Of a DNA stretch of 64,000 nt, positions 62,640-64,000 are shown in pieces. Position 1 is the first letter of the stretch, and every line of letters begins with the position of its first letter. The notes beneath the pieces were generated by a model. The model saw only the letters and a program-made list of their open reading frames with translations. It was not told the DNA's origin and did no database searches. Both the position numbers and the translations under genes were made by a program. Source of the DNA: Prochilodus magdalenae (Eukaryota > Chordata > Actinopteri > Characiformes > Prochilodontidae); the NCBI GenBank assembly GCA_024036415.1, contig JAMWET010004081.1:53501-117500 (forward strand), written 5' to 3'.

Positions 62640-63175
62640 TTAGAGGAACTTATCTGATTTCTGCAGTTATCTGATTATTCGAGTGGTCAAGTAAACAGTG
62701 TTCTCTGATTTCTCAGATTGGATTACAGCCCAGAAATCTGATTAGGAAATGCAATAAAGAGAGGTGGATTTTAGCTGAGTAATTACATTTCTAAGTGCAT
62801 GTAAACCCCTTACTTTGATTTCTTTCATTTTTCTTAGTCAGCAAATGAGGAAAAACAGACTGCAGTACAGGAGATAAACAAGCAGTGTTTAACACAGCAA
62901 GCCCAAGACAGTGACAAAACAACGCTAAAACCAAGTACATGCTTGAAAAAATTAAAAATTAAATGTTAAATTTTCTCTTTTTTTTTTTTACAAGGTGCAG
63001 CAGCTGGTTTAGGTTGTACACTGGAGTTATGTTATGTTATATGTTATTGGTTACTGACTCATCGACCTGGAGCTTCCCCATTATCTGATTACCCAAGGGT
63101 CTATAAATACATTAATTGGAGTCCTGACAAATCAGATTTTCTGCAGTTATCGGATTATTAAGCAAATGTATTAAA
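62640..63175. repeat. possible dispersed element with CTGCAGTTATCTGATTATT words
   Basis: TTTCTGCAGTTATCTGATTA at 62658 and TTTCTGCAGTTATCGGATTA at 63138 are near-identical direct words about 480 bp apart, with related ATTATCTGATTACCCAAG near 63080. This suggests termini or subrepeats of one element. Class unknown. Confidence 0.4.
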
Positions 63176-63695
63176 TGAACAGTTTACGACAGTAAATAAG
63201 ATTTTAATAAAAATAAATATTTATCAAAACCTTAATGAACTTTATGAAATGTACTTTAATCAAGGAGAGATACATGCAGGACAGTGTCTATTATTACTAT
63301 TACTATTAAATAGTGGCCAAGAAAATATTACTATGAGCATTATTTCTATTTTATTATTATCAACATTACATATAAAACTTAAAAGACACGTGTAGGCTCC
63401 CTGGGTTTGTGTTGGTATGTCAGTCTACCAGCAAATCCTTTCTCGTCCAGCCTCAGTGATGAATTATGCCGAAATTTAGAAATATAAAATGGGTATAATT
63501 CTCTTTTAGTAAGTGTGAAAAGCTGCTGTTACAGAAATATATTTCATTATTGTAACTAATAATTTCCAACTCAAATGTGTCACAGTAAAATATATAACAC
63601 ATATAATCTAAGAAATCATATTTAGTAATATATATACATGATTATCATATGTATGTCAGAATAAGTAATTAAATTAGTGGAACTCTTGAATTATG

Positions 63696-63742
63696 GTTCA
63701 TTCATTCATTCATTCATTCATTCACTCATTCATTTATTTATT
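63696..63742 (+). repeat. (TTCA)n microsatellite
   Basis: GGTTCATTCATTCATTCATT and on to ATTTATTTATTTG, the simple-repeat end of the dispersed element that follows. Confidence 0.9.
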
Positions 63743-64000
63743 TGTCATCGAAGTTGTTTATTCTTCTGGGTCATGGGGGCAGCCTATCATAGAGCCTATC
63801 CCAGTACTCACTGGGTGTAAGGAACACCCTGGGCAGGACACCAGTCCATAGCAGGGCTGATATACAGACATACACATGCACACCTATAGGGGCGACTTAG
63901 TATCTCCAGTTCTCTTGAGTGCATGTCTTTGGAGTGTGGGACTGTCAGACACAGGGAGACTATGCAAACAGCATGGACACCAACCCAGGGCCTTCTTGCT
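63743..64000 (-). repeat. dispersed teleost repeat running off the right edge
   Basis: GGGTCATGGGGGCAGCCTAT, AGAGCCTATCCCAGTACTCA, GGAACACCCTGGGCAGGACA, CAGTCCATAGCAGGGC and GCATGTCTTTGGAGTGTGGG are in the usual order of a very common fish repeat with a (TTCA/TGAA)n end. It is cut by the window end. Strand is judged from the tail position and is uncertain. Confidence 0.6.

Larger units (their letters stand above)
59130..63695. other. downstream flank without a supported gene
   Basis: Outside the SINEs and the listed repeats I see no coding similarity, no splice-linked exons and no structural RNA. Open frames of 60-100 codons have no recognisable domain. Confidence 0.6.

Noticed and set aside
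63696..63742. CRISPR-like regular repeat
   Set aside because: It is a simple (TTCA)n microsatellite without spacers; nothing in the window resembles a CRISPR array or other prokaryotic system.

Overview
The window is vertebrate nuclear DNA, almost certainly from a ray-finned fish. It is AT-rich and intron-rich, and it carries Tc1/mariner relics, tRNA-derived SINEs and tetranucleotide satellites of kinds familiar from teleost genomes. The repeat set would fit an otophysan such as a characin or catfish, but that is only a weak inference. There is no prokaryotic, organellar or viral gene organisation.

One protein-coding gene can be supported: a complete class 3 semaphorin on the + strand. It has 17 coding exons between 22393 and 58298, and every junction has GT/AG ends and a compatible phase. 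The spliced reading frame is 2259 nt (752 residues plus stop). It encodes a signal peptide, a sema domain, a PSI cysteine module, a furin site (KRRARR), one Ig domain, and a basic tail with a conserved interchain cysteine and a second RVRR processing site. Several diagnostic stretches match SEMA3D best, for example [26 protein letters not shown] and EYCEQLW.REKRRQ. The N-terminal sema segment is divergent, so a teleost paralogue (sema3h type) is a real alternative to sema3d itself.

Layout: 1-22333 is upstream DNA with no supported gene. It holds a truncated Tc1-like element with a nested insertion, several dispersed repeats, and one half of an inverted repeat pair. 22334-22519 is the first coding exon with its 5' leader. 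22520-39505 is a 17 kb first intron with a terminal-inverted-repeat Tc1 relic, SINE copies and minisatellites. 39506-58298 holds coding exons 2-17 at closer spacing. Some introns carry transposon relics, including an internally duplicated Tc1 element in intron 2, and a long AT microsatellite lies in intron 16. 58299 to about 59125 is the presumed 3' UTR. From 59130 to 64000 is gene-free flank with two different tRNA-type SINEs and a dispersed repeat running off the right edge.

The product would be a secreted guidance ligand acting through neuropilin and plexin receptors. I found no convincing undescribed biological system. The points most worth a second look are the paralogue identity and N-terminal divergence of the semaphorin, a two-codon-short mini exon, a SINE flanked by about 40 bp direct repeats beside exon 2, and several composite repeat structures.
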